64,000 bases of DNA from Butyrivibrio proteoclasticus P6B7 (GCF_000622085.1 NZ_JHWL01000014.1:37939-101938); one strand, 5' to 3'; positions 26,222-36,491 are shown, counted from the first letter of the stretch. The notes: a model not told the origin generated them from the letters alone. Program-made: numbers and translations.

Positions 26222-28474
26222 TTATTTCTTTTTGCGTCTGCCCTTTTTCTGGGAGCTTCTGGCTGCCTTACTGGTGGCAGACTTCTTATATTTATGGACC
26301 TTGTAAACCTTTCTTCCAGAGTCCTTTTTCTTCTTTTTAGGCTTCTCTTCTTCCTCTTCTACCTCAATACCTGCAGCAATCTGACTGAGCCTTCTGACCT
26401 TGTTAGCTCTTTCCTCAGCTACTTTCTTAGCCTTTGGAACCTCAAAAGAAGTAAATCTCTCATAGTTCTCATCGTCCTCTTCAGTCTCATCTCCAGTAAT
26501 GATCCTAAAATCAATGGACTTAGTGATCCTGTCAGCTCCAGTTACTCTGACCATGACCTTCTGGCCAATTGTATATTCCTTATGGGTTCTCTCACCCACA
26601 AGTTTCATTGCGTTCTCATCATAAACATAGAAGTCATCAAGCATATAAGCAGCTCTCACCATTCCTTCGCAGGAATTCTCAAGCTCTACAAAAAGTCCCC
26701 AGGCTGTAACCCCTGAAACAATTCCTTCAAAACTCTCACCAATATGATTCTCCATGTACTGAGCCTTCTTAAGCTTATCAGTCTCTCTTTCAGCCTCTTC
26801 AGCTCTTCTCTCAGTCTCTGAGGAATGCTTAGCTACTTCATCGAGAATCTCCTCGTAGTGAGAAGCCTTCTGAGCATTCATTCTGCCTCTTAAATGGTCC
26901 TTGATGATCCTATGGATCTGAAGATCAGGGTAACGTCTGATTGGAGACGTAAAGTGACAATAATAGTCAAAGGCTAGGCCAAAATGTCCAGTACACTCAG
27001 TGCTGTATTTAGCCTGCATCATGCTTCTAAGAGCCATTCTGCTGATAACGGCTTCTTCCTTAGTGCCCTCAATGCCCTTAAGGAGCTTTTGCAGCTCTTT
27101 TGGTTTAACGCCCTCATCCTTCCTGGTCTTGATATGGTGACCAAAGTTGGACACAAAAGCTGACAGAGTGCTTATCTTCTCAGGATCTGGCTGCTCATGT
27201 ATTCTGTAGACAAATGGGCTCTGCATAAAATAGAAATGCTCAGCCACTGTCTGGTTGGCAGCAAGCATGAAGTCCTCAATAAGCTTGGTTGCCACATTTC
27301 TCTCATGAGGAACTATATCTATGGGGTTGCCTTCTTTATCGAGAATGATCTTGGTCTCTGCAAAATCAAAGTCGATGGCACCCTTCTTTTCTCTCTTTTC
27401 TCTAAGAATCTTGGAAAGCCTTGCCATGTCCTCAAACATAGGCACAAGCTCTTTATACTTAGCTGTCTCTTCCGGGTCCTTATCTGCCAAAATCTTGGCA
27501 ACAGAGGTATAGCTCATCCTCTCATTGACATTGATGACAGTCTCCTTGATATCATGGTCAACAATGTTGCCGTCCTTATCAATCGTCATAAGGCAGCTAA
27601 GCGCAAGTCTATCCTCACCGTGATTAAGTGAACAGATACCATTGGAAAGCCTATGAGGAAGCATAGGGATAACCCTGTCTACCAGATACACACTGGTACC
27701 TCTCTTAAGAGCCTCCCTATCAAGAGCTGAGCTCTCCTGCACGTAATTAGTAACGTCCGCAATATGTACGCCTAAATGGAAAAGACCTTTCTCATCAATT
27801 GAAAGGCTTACTGCATCATCCAGGTCCTTAGCATCCTCGCCATCTATTGTTACCATCTGAACGTCGCGAAGGTCCTCTCTGCCATAAAAGTCAGCTTCAA
27901 GAATAGCCTCGGGACATCTGTTAGCCTGATTAATAACCTTTTCAGGGAATTCATAGGGAATATCATAGCCCTTGACGATTGAAAGAATATCAACGCCAGG
28001 ATCATTGATGTTACCTATAACCTCCTTGACCTTGCCCTCAGGCTTACGCCTCTTAAGGGCATCGCCATAATCTGTTATCTTAACAACGACCTTATCACCT
28101 GTAACCGCGTTACCATGGTGCTCAATAGGGATAAAGATATCACTGGTGATCTTGCCATTATCTGGAACCACAAAACCAAAGTTCTTCTCAGCCTGATAAG
28201 TACCAACAACTTCTTCAAGGCCTCTTACCAGGATATTCCTGATACGTCCCTCCTGTCTCTTACCTGTAGATACAGGCAAAAGCTCAACCTCAACAGTATC
28301 ACTGTGAAAAGCGCCGTGAACATACTCTTCCGGGATAAAGATATCATCCTCAAGATCTTCTACTTCAACAAAGCCAAAACCTCTGGCATTGGCAATAAAG
28401 GTACCAACTATCAGTTTGCTCTTGTCGTATATATTAAGTTCTGTTACTCTCTTTAGTTTCTTACCTTTACTCAT
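26222..28474 (-). CDS. rnr: ribonuclease R
   Basis: The start is chosen at ATG 28472-28474 (MSKGKKLKRV) behind GAGAGG, giving 750 residues. The order is N-terminal cold-shock OB domains, the RNB catalytic domain with DGEDAKDLDDAVSLS (metal-binding Asp residues) and HYCHFTSPIRRYPDLQIHR, an S1 domain (FEGIVSGVTAWGLFVELENSCEG) and a Lys/Arg-rich tail. It is a 3'-5' exoribonuclease that degrades structured RNA and works with tmRNA/SmpB on defective mRNA. Confidence 0.97.
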   Translation of the reverse strand: MSKGKKLKRVTELNIYDKSKLIVGTFIANARGFGFVEVEDLEDDIFIPEEYVHGAFHSDTVEVELLPVSTGKRQEGRIRNILVRGLEEVVGTYQAEKNFGFVVPDNGKITSDIFIPIEHHGNAVTGDKVVVKITDYGDALKRRKPEGKVKEVIGNINDPGVDILSIVKGYDIPYEFPEKVINQANRCPEAILEADFYGREDLRDVQMVTIDGEDAKDLDDAVSLSIDEKGLFHLGVHIADVTNYVQESSALDREALKRGTSVYLVDRVIPMLPHRLSNGICSLNHGEDRLALSCLMTIDKDGNIVDHDIKETVINVNERMSYTSVAKILADKDPEETAKYKELVPMFEDMARLSKILREKREKKGAIDFDFAETKIILDKEGNPIDIVPHERNVATKLIEDFMLAANQTVAEHFYFMQSPFVYRIHEQPDPEKISTLSAFVSNFGHHIKTRKDEGVKPKELQKLLKGIEGTKEEAVISRMALRSMMQAKYSTECTGHFGLAFDYYCHFTSPIRRYPDLQIHRIIKDHLRGRMNAQKASHYEEILDEVAKHSSETERRAEEAERETDKLKKAQYMENHIGESFEGIVSGVTAWGLFVELENSCEGMVRAAYMLDDFYVYDENAMKLVGERTHKEYTIGQKVMVRVTGADRITKSIDFRIITGDETEEDDENYERFTSFEVPKAKKVAEERANKVRRLSQIAAGIEVEEEEEKPKKKKKDSGRKVYKVHKYKKSATSKAARSSQKKGRRKKK

Positions 28475-28499
28475 AGATCCTCTCAAAGATTAAGAAAAA

Positions 28500-28522
28500 A
28501 GGCACTCTATACAAGAGTGCCT
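28500..28522 (-). terminator. terminator between secG and rnr
   Basis: AGGCACTCT and AGAGTGCCT-type arms (GGCACTC / GAGTGCC) flank a TATACAA loop. On the minus strand the stem is followed by TTTTTT. It lies 22 bp past the secG stop and just before the rnr ribosome site, so rnr may be transcribed partly by read-through. Confidence 0.88.
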
Positions 28523-28543
28523 AGTCAACGTAAAACATTTAGA

Positions 28544-28786
28544 TCAGAACAGATTCATGTTAAGTACTAATGAAATAACAATAAATAATACTGCTAAACC
28601 ACATGTAATCTTTTTAAGAATTCCTTCTCTAGAACGACCCTTATTCTTGCTCCAATAAGTATTCTCAACTGATCCCTGAATTGCACCAAGTCCCTGGTTC
28701 TTACCCTCCTGAGCAAGTACAAGCACAACAAGTGCAACGCAAATAATCATAAATACTACACCAACAACATAATTAATTACAGTCAC
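28544..28786 (-). CDS. secG: protein translocase subunit SecG
   Basis: A GTG start (28784-28786) lies 8 bp after GGGAGG and gives 80 residues, beginning (V)TVINYVVGVVFM. Two transmembrane helices flank the conserved cytosolic loop (LAQEGKNQGLGAIQGSVENTYW). SecG is an accessory subunit of the SecYEG channel. An in-frame upstream ATG would place the ribosome site inside the gene and is less likely. Confidence 0.92.
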   Translation of the reverse strand: MTVINYVVGVVFMIICVALVVLVLAQEGKNQGLGAIQGSVENTYWSKNKGRSREGILKKITCGLAVLFIVISLVLNMNLF

Positions 28787-28884
28787 GAAACCAACCTCCC
28801 GACACATAAATATCTAAATTACAAGCAAATATAAATGTATCATATTTGTGTTCTATCGTCAACGAGTTGTTCTATAAAGCCTCA

Positions 28885-30432
28885 TTACTTCTTGATAAGA
28901 AGAGACTTACCTGTCATCTCTGCAGGCTGCTCCTCACCCATGCACTCGATAAGTGTAGGAATGATGTCAGCAAGGCATCCGCCCTCCTTAAGAGTGTATG
29001 CAGGATCATAGTTAACAAGGATAAATGGAACAGGATTTGTAGTATGAGCTGTCCAAGGCTCTCCTGTCTCATAATCAATCATCATATCAGCATTACCATG
29101 GTCTGCGCAGATGAACATTGTTCCGTTCTGAGCCTTAACAGCCTCAACAACCTTACCAACGCACTCATCTACAACTTCGATAGCCTTAACAGCAGCTGGG
29201 ATAACACCTGTATGACCAACCATATCTGGGTTAGCGAAGTTAGCGATAACAACATCGTACTCCTGAGAGTTGATGGCGTTAACGATCTTCTCACAAACCT
29301 CTGGAGCGCTCATCTGAGGCTTAAGGTCATATGTAGCTACATCCTTAGGAGAGTTAACAAGTACTCTGTCCTCACCCTCGTTAGGCTGCTCAACACCGCC
29401 ATTGAAGAAGAATGTTACATGAGCATACTTCTCTGTCTCAGCGATTCTAGCCTGCTTCATGCCCTTAGCTGCAAGCCACTCACCAAATGTGTTGTTAAGA
29501 AGAACCTTCTTAAATGCAACTTCCTTATTAGGAATAAGAGGATCATAATCTGTGAAGCAAACATAAGTTACATCAAGTCTAGCTCCTCTGTTAAACTTAT
29601 CAAACTCGTCATCGCAGAAGCAATGTGTGATCTCTCTTGCTCTGTCAGGACGGAAGTTGTAGAAAATGATTGAGTCGCCATCCTTAATAGTAGCAACAGG
29701 CTCACCATTCTTCATGATAACTGTTGGGATTACGAACTCATCTGTCTTACCATTCTTATAAGACTCAACCATGCACTCGTGTGCAGAATTAGCCTTGTTA
29801 CCCTCGCCCTTTGTAAGTGCGTTGTAAGCAACCTCAACACGATCATAGTTGTTATCTCTGTCCATTGCATAGTAACGGCCAGAAATTGAAGCGATGGCAC
29901 CAACGCCAAGCTCTTTCATCTTATCTTCAAGCTGCTGAACGAAATCGATACCTGACTCAGGTGGAGTATCTCTACCATCAAGGAAGCAGTGAACGTAAAC
30001 CTTATCAAGGCCGCTCTTCTTAGCAAGCTCTAAAAGACCATAAATATGTGTAATGTGGCTGTGTACACCACCATCAGAAACAAGTCCATAGAGGTGAAGT
30101 GCTGAATTCTTCTCCTTGCAGTTACCGATTGCAGCCATAAGGCCCTCATTAGTGAAGAAATCGCCATCCTCGATAGACTTAGTAATTCTTGTAAGCTCCT
30201 GGTAAACAATACGGCCAGCACCCATGTTCATGTGTCCAACCTCTGAGTTACCCATCTGTCCGTCAGGAAGACCAACTGCAAGACCTGAAGCATAGCCCTT
30301 TACAAAAGGGTAATCCTTCATAAGACCGTCCATTACTGGAGTCTTAGCCATAGCAATAGCGTTTCCCTCTGGATTATCGTTAAGTCCATATCCATCAAGA
30401 ATCAAAAGAACTGTTGGTTTAGAACCTCTCAT
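28885..30432 (-). CDS. gpmI: 2,3-bisphosphoglycerate-independent phosphoglycerate mutase
   Basis: This 515-residue metalloenzyme has the alkaline-phosphatase-fold signatures LLILDGYGLN, the catalytic GQMGNSEVGHMNMGAGRIVYQ, DGRDTPP, DRDNNYDR and the metal-binding CADHGNADMM near the C-terminus. It interconverts 3- and 2-phosphoglycerate in glycolysis. It has its own promoter at 30505-30534 and GGAGG near its start. Confidence 0.97.
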   Translation of the reverse strand: MRGSKPTVLLILDGYGLNDNPEGNAIAMAKTPVMDGLMKDYPFVKGYASGLAVGLPDGQMGNSEVGHMNMGAGRIVYQELTRITKSIEDGDFFTNEGLMAAIGNCKEKNSALHLYGLVSDGGVHSHITHIYGLLELAKKSGLDKVYVHCFLDGRDTPPESGIDFVQQLEDKMKELGVGAIASISGRYYAMDRDNNYDRVEVAYNALTKGEGNKANSAHECMVESYKNGKTDEFVIPTVIMKNGEPVATIKDGDSIIFYNFRPDRAREITHCFCDDEFDKFNRGARLDVTYVCFTDYDPLIPNKEVAFKKVLLNNTFGEWLAAKGMKQARIAETEKYAHVTFFFNGGVEQPNEGEDRVLVNSPKDVATYDLKPQMSAPEVCEKIVNAINSQEYDVVIANFANPDMVGHTGVIPAAVKAIEVVDECVGKVVEAVKAQNGTMFICADHGNADMMIDYETGEPWTAHTTNPVPFILVNYDPAYTLKEGGCLADIIPTLIECMGEEQPAEMTGKSLLIKK

Positions 30433-30504
30433 TTATATATCCTCCATTCTAATGCCTGCAAGTATCTACGCGGCACCATAAACATATATTATTTGTCCTT
30501 GGAT

Positions 30505-30534
30505 AGTATATCTCAATTACACAGGGTCTGACAA
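30505..30534 (-). promoter_or_regulatory. sigma-A-type promoter of gpmI
   Basis: TTGTCA (30529-30534) and TATACT (30505-30510) on the minus strand are separated by 18 bp, about 75 bp upstream of the gpmI start. Confidence 0.6.
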
Positions 30535-30549
30535 GCATTTAACAAAAAG

Positions 30550-32286
30550 TTAATTTTTGAGGATGTAGCCTTCCATATCAAGCACAAGAACATGAATACC
30601 CTTACTATCTTCATAGGCATTAAAACTGATATCCGTGATCACGAATGTATCGCCTTCAAAAGTTACAAGAACATTAGATAGAAGCTCTTTTTCCATCTCA
30701 TTTTTTATATCATATTCCACATCTTTTTTATCAATATCAACCAGCTCATTAGCTATATCCTTAATATCAACAGTTCCAATAAACTCTTCGTCTTTGCTTG
30801 AATAAATATCAATATGCTGAAGATCTGAATTAAGAAGATCCTCTCCGCGTCTATCTGCATGAACAAATATAAGCTTGCTATAACCCGCAACATCTATTTC
30901 CTGAGCATTTGAATATGAACCAATGTAATACCATTCACGTTGGCTAGCTGCAGCGCTTCCATTAACGATATCTACATCTTCCTGACTCATATTTTTATCA
31001 AGATACCTTTGGCCCTGGAAACCACCATCATTAGATATTGCTTTATAGGATTCATATGCATTTTTCAAAATCTCTTCGTCTTCTGTATCCTTATTAACAA
31101 GATATTTCTCAATATTAGCCTTCTGAGATGCAAAAACAACGCTATGAACATTTACAAATGGTGCAAGCAACATAAGAAAGCTCATAATGGAAATGATTAT
31201 AAGGGTAAGCCCCATGATGTCTTTCTTTACAACAAACTTATAGATATAAACTCCGCTATAGATCAATTCAAACACAATAAAAGCAACACCAAAGTATCTA
31301 CTGCTTGTAAATCCATACTGCCTAATTCTCATTGAAACGCAAATTATCTGAAGGATAATAAATGGCATGAAAAAGAATGGCATACATGCAATCGGCTTCT
31401 TAAGACTTTCATTAACACAGCCCATAGCCATTGTCCAAATAAACAAGCCAAAGGAAAACATGACTGCAAGTATAGTAAATACCTCATTTTTAGGGAATGT
31501 CCAAGTAACAAGAATCTTAATTATGTAAATATATATGATCAGAAAAGCAATTGCTAAAAGAGCTGTAAACACATATCCAATCACTGCCTTACCAAACCTA
31601 CTTATCTCATTCTGCGTCTTGGACAATCCAATAAGGCCGCACGGAAACGCCACCAGCCCCAACAGAATCACTTGTACTACCGCATAAAGCTCAAATTCTG
31701 CAAAATCAGATATAAGAACATCTATTGCTCCCAAAATAAGCATAGATCCAATGGCAATAATGAAATACAAAATCTCTGCTTTCATAACTCCACAAAAAGC
31801 CTTAGCCACGTAACTTTCAAACTCTTCACCGCTTTGCTTATAAAAGAAATATAGAATTAAAGCAATATAGGAAACATAAACAACTATGCTAATATCATAG
31901 ATAATATTAATAACCCCACTCTTTGAAAGCTCATCATCAGGCCATACAAGATCATAGAACGTATAATTGTTAACAAAAGCCAGTATGAAAGTATCAAAGA
32001 TACCAACAATGAGTATGATAATGCTGATAATAGTCTTTATAATACCTGAGTTTTTAAAACAGTGATGGATATTCTCACATAGAAGAACGCTCATAGACGC
32101 TCCAATTAAAGTAAATGTGATAACATATTCAAAAGCCCTGAGTAAATGTGACCTGGAGTTGTTAAAAGCATCAATATAAAAAGCTGCACAGATCATAGCC
32201 AGCAGAAATAACACCATGGAAATCAAATGTTCCGACACAGCATTCTTAAAATCCTGCTTTATTTCCCCAAATATTTTCATATTCAA
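30550..32286 (-). CDS. DUF4153-like multi-TM protein
   Basis: This 578-residue protein has about ten to twelve transmembrane helices over residues ~20-385, followed by an extracytoplasmic C-terminal region of ~190 residues ending MEGYILKN. The layout and N-terminus (FGEIKQDFKNAVSEHL) resemble the DUF4153 family of bacterial membrane proteins, whose function is not established. Its start overlaps the stop of the CDF transporter gene by 4 bp (ATGA), so the two are translationally coupled. Confidence 0.65.
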   Translation of the reverse strand: MNMKIFGEIKQDFKNAVSEHLISMVLFLLAMICAAFYIDAFNNSRSHLLRAFEYVITFTLIGASMSVLLCENIHHCFKNSGIIKTIISIIILIVGIFDTFILAFVNNYTFYDLVWPDDELSKSGVINIIYDISIVVYVSYIALILYFFYKQSGEEFESYVAKAFCGVMKAEILYFIIAIGSMLILGAIDVLISDFAEFELYAVVQVILLGLVAFPCGLIGLSKTQNEISRFGKAVIGYVFTALLAIAFLIIYIYIIKILVTWTFPKNEVFTILAVMFSFGLFIWTMAMGCVNESLKKPIACMPFFFMPFIILQIICVSMRIRQYGFTSSRYFGVAFIVFELIYSGVYIYKFVVKKDIMGLTLIIISIMSFLMLLAPFVNVHSVVFASQKANIEKYLVNKDTEDEEILKNAYESYKAISNDGGFQGQRYLDKNMSQEDVDIVNGSAAASQREWYYIGSYSNAQEIDVAGYSKLIFVHADRRGEDLLNSDLQHIDIYSSKDEEFIGTVDIKDIANELVDIDKKDVEYDIKNEMEKELLSNVLVTFEGDTFVITDISFNAYEDSKGIHVLVLDMEGYILKN

Positions 32287-33452
32287 TCCTCCGTCTTATC
32301 TACCGTAATATCTAGATCTGCCCCTGGCTGAAGCTCCAAAATGTGATTCTCAAGGTATTCCCTGATCTCGTCATCATTTTTCTCAAACTTGTAGGGAACA
32401 GATACGTCAAAAGAGATCCTCTTATTACCGTCACCATGATGAATAATCCTAAAATCATGGAAAGACAGCTCTTTTCCCAGTTCAGAAAGGATATCCCCAA
32501 CCTTCCCCCGAAGTTCCAAGGTCTCCTCATCTGCTGTGGCAACAGGATCCATATGTATAACGGCTGTGCAGTGATATTCCTGCCTCAGCTCATTCTCAAT
32601 GTCATCAATTATATCATGAATAGTGATAATGTCCTCTTCCGCTGGAACCTCAACGTGCAGAGACATGATAATTCTGCTAGGTCCGTAGTTGTGGACCATA
32701 AGATCGTGAACGCCTAGAATCTCCTTGTGGGAAAGGACAGTTCTTTTTACATCATCTACAAACTCGCGGCTGGGAGGCTCTCCAAGCAAAGGACTGATGG
32801 TATCCTTGGCAGCGCCAAAACCAGTCTTAATGATAAAAAAACCCACCAGAACGCCGAAATAGCCATCCACGTTGATACCAGTATAATAGGCAAATACATT
32901 TGATAAAAGAACTATGGAAGTAGTAAACACATCTGAAATGCTATCAAGGGCCGTGGATCTAAGGGCAGCGCTCTCAATCAGCTTAGAAGCCTGGAGATTG
33001 CCTTGGAACATAATGAGCTTGATAACAATAGAGATAATGAGAATAACTGCCACAACGGCGTTAAATTCAACCTTTACTGGTGTAATGATCTTCTTAATGG
33101 AGGTCTGGCCCAGCTCAAAGCCCATGATAATGATAAAAAGAGATACGATAAGCCCGGAAATGTACTCAACGCGTCCGTGCCCAAAGGGATGCTGAGCATC
33201 AGCCTCTTCACCGGAAAGCTTAAAGCCAACCAGAGTCACAATGGAGGAAGCCGCATCCGACAGGTTATTGAAGGCATCTCCTGTTATAGATATGGAACCA
33301 CTGATGATTCCAGCAAAGAACTTGGAAATAAACAGAAAAATATTAAAGGCAATGCCTGACAATCCACTGATAATGCCATAACCTTGCCTTACTTTTGGTA
33401 ACTTGACCGATTTATAATCTTTGATAAAAAATCTAGCTAATAAACAAATCAT
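32283..33452 (-). CDS. cation diffusion facilitator transporter
   Basis: This 389-residue protein has six transmembrane helices. The metal-site motifs GDAFNNLSDAAS (helix II) and ADAQHPFGHGRVEYI are followed by a cytoplasmic regulatory domain with HDLMVHNYGPSRIIMSLHVEVP and VIHMDP. CDF proteins export Zn2+, Fe2+ or Mn2+ by proton exchange. The C-terminus is longer than in minimal CDF proteins (an extra domain from ~residue 310). The metal cannot be told from sequence by eye. Confidence 0.9.
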   Translation of the reverse strand: MICLLARFFIKDYKSVKLPKVRQGYGIISGLSGIAFNIFLFISKFFAGIISGSISITGDAFNNLSDAASSIVTLVGFKLSGEEADAQHPFGHGRVEYISGLIVSLFIIIMGFELGQTSIKKIITPVKVEFNAVVAVILIISIVIKLIMFQGNLQASKLIESAALRSTALDSISDVFTTSIVLLSNVFAYYTGINVDGYFGVLVGFFIIKTGFGAAKDTISPLLGEPPSREFVDDVKRTVLSHKEILGVHDLMVHNYGPSRIIMSLHVEVPAEEDIITIHDIIDDIENELRQEYHCTAVIHMDPVATADEETLELRGKVGDILSELGKELSFHDFRIIHHGDGNKRISFDVSVPYKFEKNDDEIREYLENHILELQPGADLDITVDKTED

Positions 33453-33500
33453 ACCTAATCTCCAGTATTGAACCAGATAACGATATAACCCATTCTAATC

Positions 33501-34181
33501 TCAACTGTCAAATTCAAGGACAACTAAAAGAGCGCCGTCCTCTACGGTAATCTCCGCCTCTTCATCTATTATAAACTCATTACTGACTCCAAGGGGAAAA
33601 TCATTGGAAATAACACCGTTTTCCATGGTGTACATAAGGCCCTTTAAGGTAACGCCCTTAGCCTTATCTCCCAGTGAAAAGATAGAAAGAAAGCCCGTAT
33701 TACCGCGATGGAACCTGATGGTCTCATTCTCAACAACTGTCAGAACCCTGTCCGCATCCATAATATAGCCCTTGCCACCATTTCTTTTTATGAATAAAAG
33801 AGTCTGAATATTGGCAATGGAATGATCAAACCTACCACCACCAAGGGCTCCGTAGAGATAGAACTTCCTATAACCCTTAGAAAGACCTATCTTAACAGCC
33901 TTAATGGTATCAGTATCATCCTTCTTAATATCAAGTCTTACAATTCTGTCAGGATCACTCTCTGCAATCTCCTGAAGGCTTCTGATGGCCATCTCTCCAT
34001 GCTCAGAAGTGGAATCAAAGTCTCCAACTATAAGATCAGGCAGAATCCCTATCTGCTCTGCATACATAAAGCCCGCATCACAGGCAATACAGTAATCTCC
34101 CTCTTCAAGAGAAATGCTTACAGGAGTAAAGGATCCGGCAGAAATGATCACACATTTAGGTTCTCTGTCTGTACCTGCCAT
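33501..34181 (-). CDS. thiN: thiamine pyrophosphokinase
   Basis: ATG 34179-34181 (MAGTDREPKC) gives 226 residues; the upstream frame is the end of the TPR gene. Typical blocks are CIACDAGFMYAEQIGILPDLIVGDFDS, KKDDTDTIKAVKIGL and GALGGGRFDHSIANIQTL. These bind thiamine and ATP-Mg to make thiamine diphosphate. It begins 2 bp from the stop of the TPR gene. No other thiamine genes are nearby. Confidence 0.93.
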   Translation of the reverse strand: MAGTDREPKCVIISAGSFTPVSISLEEGDYCIACDAGFMYAEQIGILPDLIVGDFDSTSEHGEMAIRSLQEIAESDPDRIVRLDIKKDDTDTIKAVKIGLSKGYRKFYLYGALGGGRFDHSIANIQTLLFIKRNGGKGYIMDADRVLTVVENETIRFHRGNTGFLSIFSLGDKAKGVTLKGLMYTMENGVISNDFPLGVSNEFIIDEEAEITVEDGALLVVLEFDS

Positions 34182-34183
34182 AA

Positions 34184-35599
34184 TTATGCCCTGATCCTGG
34201 ACTCGATAGTATCGATATCCATAACCCACTCATTAGGCCCGCCCCAGTCTCCAACAACAGTTGAATTGATCTCGCCGTCCTGAGTTGTGATTGATGTATC
34301 TAGTCTGTAATTCATCTTGGCAACCTTAGTAGATCCGCCAGATGTGATATAGCTGTAAAGATAAGTAACTGTGTACTTGGTGTGAGGATAATAATTGTCC
34401 TCAATAGCCTGTGGTTCGTAAGAAATAGCAGTTCTCTGAACCTCATCATCCTCAAAGAAATTAGCCCAAACAGTGATGACACCCTTGGTTGTAGGATTCT
34501 CATCAAAGTCAAGGAATCTGTACTGCCATGAACCATCCTTCTGCTCAAGGATCATAGCCTCTCTGCTGATAGGAATATATGTTGTATTCTCCTGAACAGT
34601 CTCCTGATGGTTAAGGAAAACATCACGAAGACTGATATACTCATCAGTAACAATAAAATCTCTGAGCTCATCTACATTACCAACATCAAGCTGCTGGAAA
34701 ATGCCGTCAAATACTGAAAGAACCTCTACAGAATTGGATAAGCACTCCTTGAAGGTAGCGATCTCCTCATTAGTTCCAACGCTGCCTTCAACGCTGGCAA
34801 TAAGCTGAGAATAGCCCTCTACATCAGAACAGTTAAGGGTAAAAGAACTACTTCCAGGAACCGCATACTTAAGAACCACCTCTTTAAGGGCATCATTAGG
34901 ATTAGCAGTATAAACTGATACAAGCTTCTCTACGATAGTCTTGTACTCCTCAAAGGTGTAGGTCTTAGCACCGGCATCTCTAGCCTCAGCACTGATATAA
35001 TCAGCTCTAAAGAGGCAGTTGGTGTCCTCAGAATATGAATCAGTAAAGCATCTGCTGTAAGCAGAATTAAGAAGCTCTACTGCAGATTCGTTAGTAGGAT
35101 CCTCTTCCAGAACAGATACGATAGACATTACTGTAGAAAGATCTGTCTTACCGGAATTCATATCACTAACAGCCTGATTAAGGATAACTGTGTGATAATT
35201 GTCCAGAAGTCCCTCATTAGAGGTATTCTGCCAGCCCTTATAAAGAATCTGCTTGGCAGACTCAGCATCATCCATGCTAAGATATGCACCAGCCATGTTG
35301 CAATAAGCTGTTACAGAACCGGAATCAATATTGATTGCCTTGGAATAATAGTCGATAGCTGACTCGTAATCTGCACTTTCAGAATATTTGTCACCAGCTG
35401 CAATTGCCTTGCTTACCTTAACGAAAGGAAGCTGATTGTAGATGGCGAAAACAAGAACAACGGCCACTGCTGTTCCCAGGACCATTGCCAGAATTTTGAT
35501 CAAATTTAATTTTTTGCCTTTTTTTCTAACGACACGCCTTTTTCCGTGTCTACCCCCAGATTTGTTGTAACCCAATTTCCTTAAAACCTTCTCTTTCAA
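34184..35599 (-). CDS. membrane-anchored TPR protein
   Basis: This 471-residue protein has a very basic N-terminus (KSGGRHGKRRVVRKKGKK), one transmembrane helix (~residues 32-54) and TPR repeats (AAGDKYSESADYESAIDYYSKAINIDSGSVTAYCNMAGAYLSM and following). A C-terminal extracytoplasmic region of beta character follows (VWANFFEDDEVQRTAISYEP). It resembles other single-TM, extracellular-repeat proteins in this window. Function is unknown; TPRs suggest a protein-binding scaffold. It is directly followed by thiN. Confidence 0.7.
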   Translation of the reverse strand: MKEKVLRKLGYNKSGGRHGKRRVVRKKGKKLNLIKILAMVLGTAVAVVLVFAIYNQLPFVKVSKAIAAGDKYSESADYESAIDYYSKAINIDSGSVTAYCNMAGAYLSMDDAESAKQILYKGWQNTSNEGLLDNYHTVILNQAVSDMNSGKTDLSTVMSIVSVLEEDPTNESAVELLNSAYSRCFTDSYSEDTNCLFRADYISAEARDAGAKTYTFEEYKTIVEKLVSVYTANPNDALKEVVLKYAVPGSSSFTLNCSDVEGYSQLIASVEGSVGTNEEIATFKECLSNSVEVLSVFDGIFQQLDVGNVDELRDFIVTDEYISLRDVFLNHQETVQENTTYIPISREAMILEQKDGSWQYRFLDFDENPTTKGVITVWANFFEDDEVQRTAISYEPQAIEDNYYPHTKYTVTYLYSYITSGGSTKVAKMNYRLDTSITTQDGEINSTVVGDWGGPNEWVMDIDTIESRIRA

Positions 35600-35720
35600 A
35601 AAATCTTGTGTAACATTAATCTGAAATATTATACCACGGATAAATGCTTTACATAAAGACCACAGTTTTAGTTTTTGAGCCTTCTTTGAAGATTATTTTT
35701 TGATCTAATTTATCCTGGTG

Positions 35721-35753
35721 AAAAAAAATCCCACAGGCTTTTACACCTGCAGG
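35721..35753 (-). terminator. terminator after the RpiB-like gene
   Basis: CCTGCAGG and CCTGTGGG-type arms (35746-35753 and 35730-35737) pair over 8 bp with two G-U pairs. They are followed by eight Ts on the minus strand, just past the stop at 35766. Confidence 0.8.
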
Positions 35754-35765
35754 ACCAAGTGGGTC

Positions 35766-36407
35766 TTATTTTAAAATATTGTGAACTGCCTCTTTGATTC
35801 TCTCATCCTTTGCATTAGCATCGAAATACTCAAGGAAGTGTTCACCGGAAAGAGCTCCCTTAACCAGCTCTGGATCAAGCTTATTAAGAATATCTACAAC
35901 GTCCTGATTATAAGTAACCTTCTTTACCTCGTCGAGAATTCTCTTGTTGCGCTGCTCTGGAACAGCTCTTTCTCTAGGATAGCCCTGTCCTGATTCCTCA
36001 GAAAAGAGCTTCTCAAAGGTATACTCAAGATTAAGCTCAGCGCCCCAACCTGACTTAAGCGCGAAGTTCATAGAAATTGCATTACCGTCGTTGATCTGAG
36101 CAAATGTATATGCATCAAGTGGATCTGTTACATGTCCGCAAATAACTCCTGGGAAGCTGTTGCAGGCAAGCATAGCGCCCTCACCTGTTCCGCAGCCTGT
36201 GATAACATAATCAACAGCGCCGGAATTAAGAAGAACACATGCTAAGATACCATTCTGAACATATGTAAGCTGAGCTTTGTCCTCAGCAGAATACATTCCG
36301 TAGTTAAATACCTCGAACCCCTTTTTATCAGCCACCTTCTTAAGAGCGTTATAAATCATCTCATTCTTGGCAGCCTGGCTATTTTCATTGATAAGTGCAA
36401 TCTTCAT
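35766..36407 (-). CDS. RpiB/LacA/LacB-family sugar-phosphate isomerase
   Basis: This 213-residue protein starts MKIALINENSQAAKNEMIY and has the family's anion-binding loop as GCGTGEGAMLACNSFPGVICGHV (~residues 70-92) with an active-site Cys. It is about 60 residues longer than RpiB, with a C-terminal helical extension (RNKRILDEVKKVTYNQDVVDIL...). RpiB interconverts ribose-5-P and ribulose-5-P, and LacAB isomerises galactose-6-P; the exact sugar here is uncertain. It is flanked by terminators on both sides, hence monocistronic. Confidence 0.82.
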   Translation of the reverse strand: MKIALINENSQAAKNEMIYNALKKVADKKGFEVFNYGMYSAEDKAQLTYVQNGILACVLLNSGAVDYVITGCGTGEGAMLACNSFPGVICGHVTDPLDAYTFAQINDGNAISMNFALKSGWGAELNLEYTFEKLFSEESGQGYPRERAVPEQRNKRILDEVKKVTYNQDVVDILNKLDPELVKGALSGEHFLEYFDANAKDERIKEAVHNILK

Positions 36408-36452
36408 AGTCCCTCATACCTCCAAAAGTAATAAATCACTGTAATTGTAAAA

Positions 36453-36481
36453 AAAATAATCCGCAGTGTCTACGGATTATC
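36453..36481 (-). terminator. terminator after the HAD phosphatase gene
   Basis: ATAATCCG and CGGATTAT pair over 8 bp around a 9-nt loop, followed by eight Ts on the minus strand, 10 bp after the stop. Confidence 0.85.
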
Positions 36482-36491
36482 CTTGTTTGTG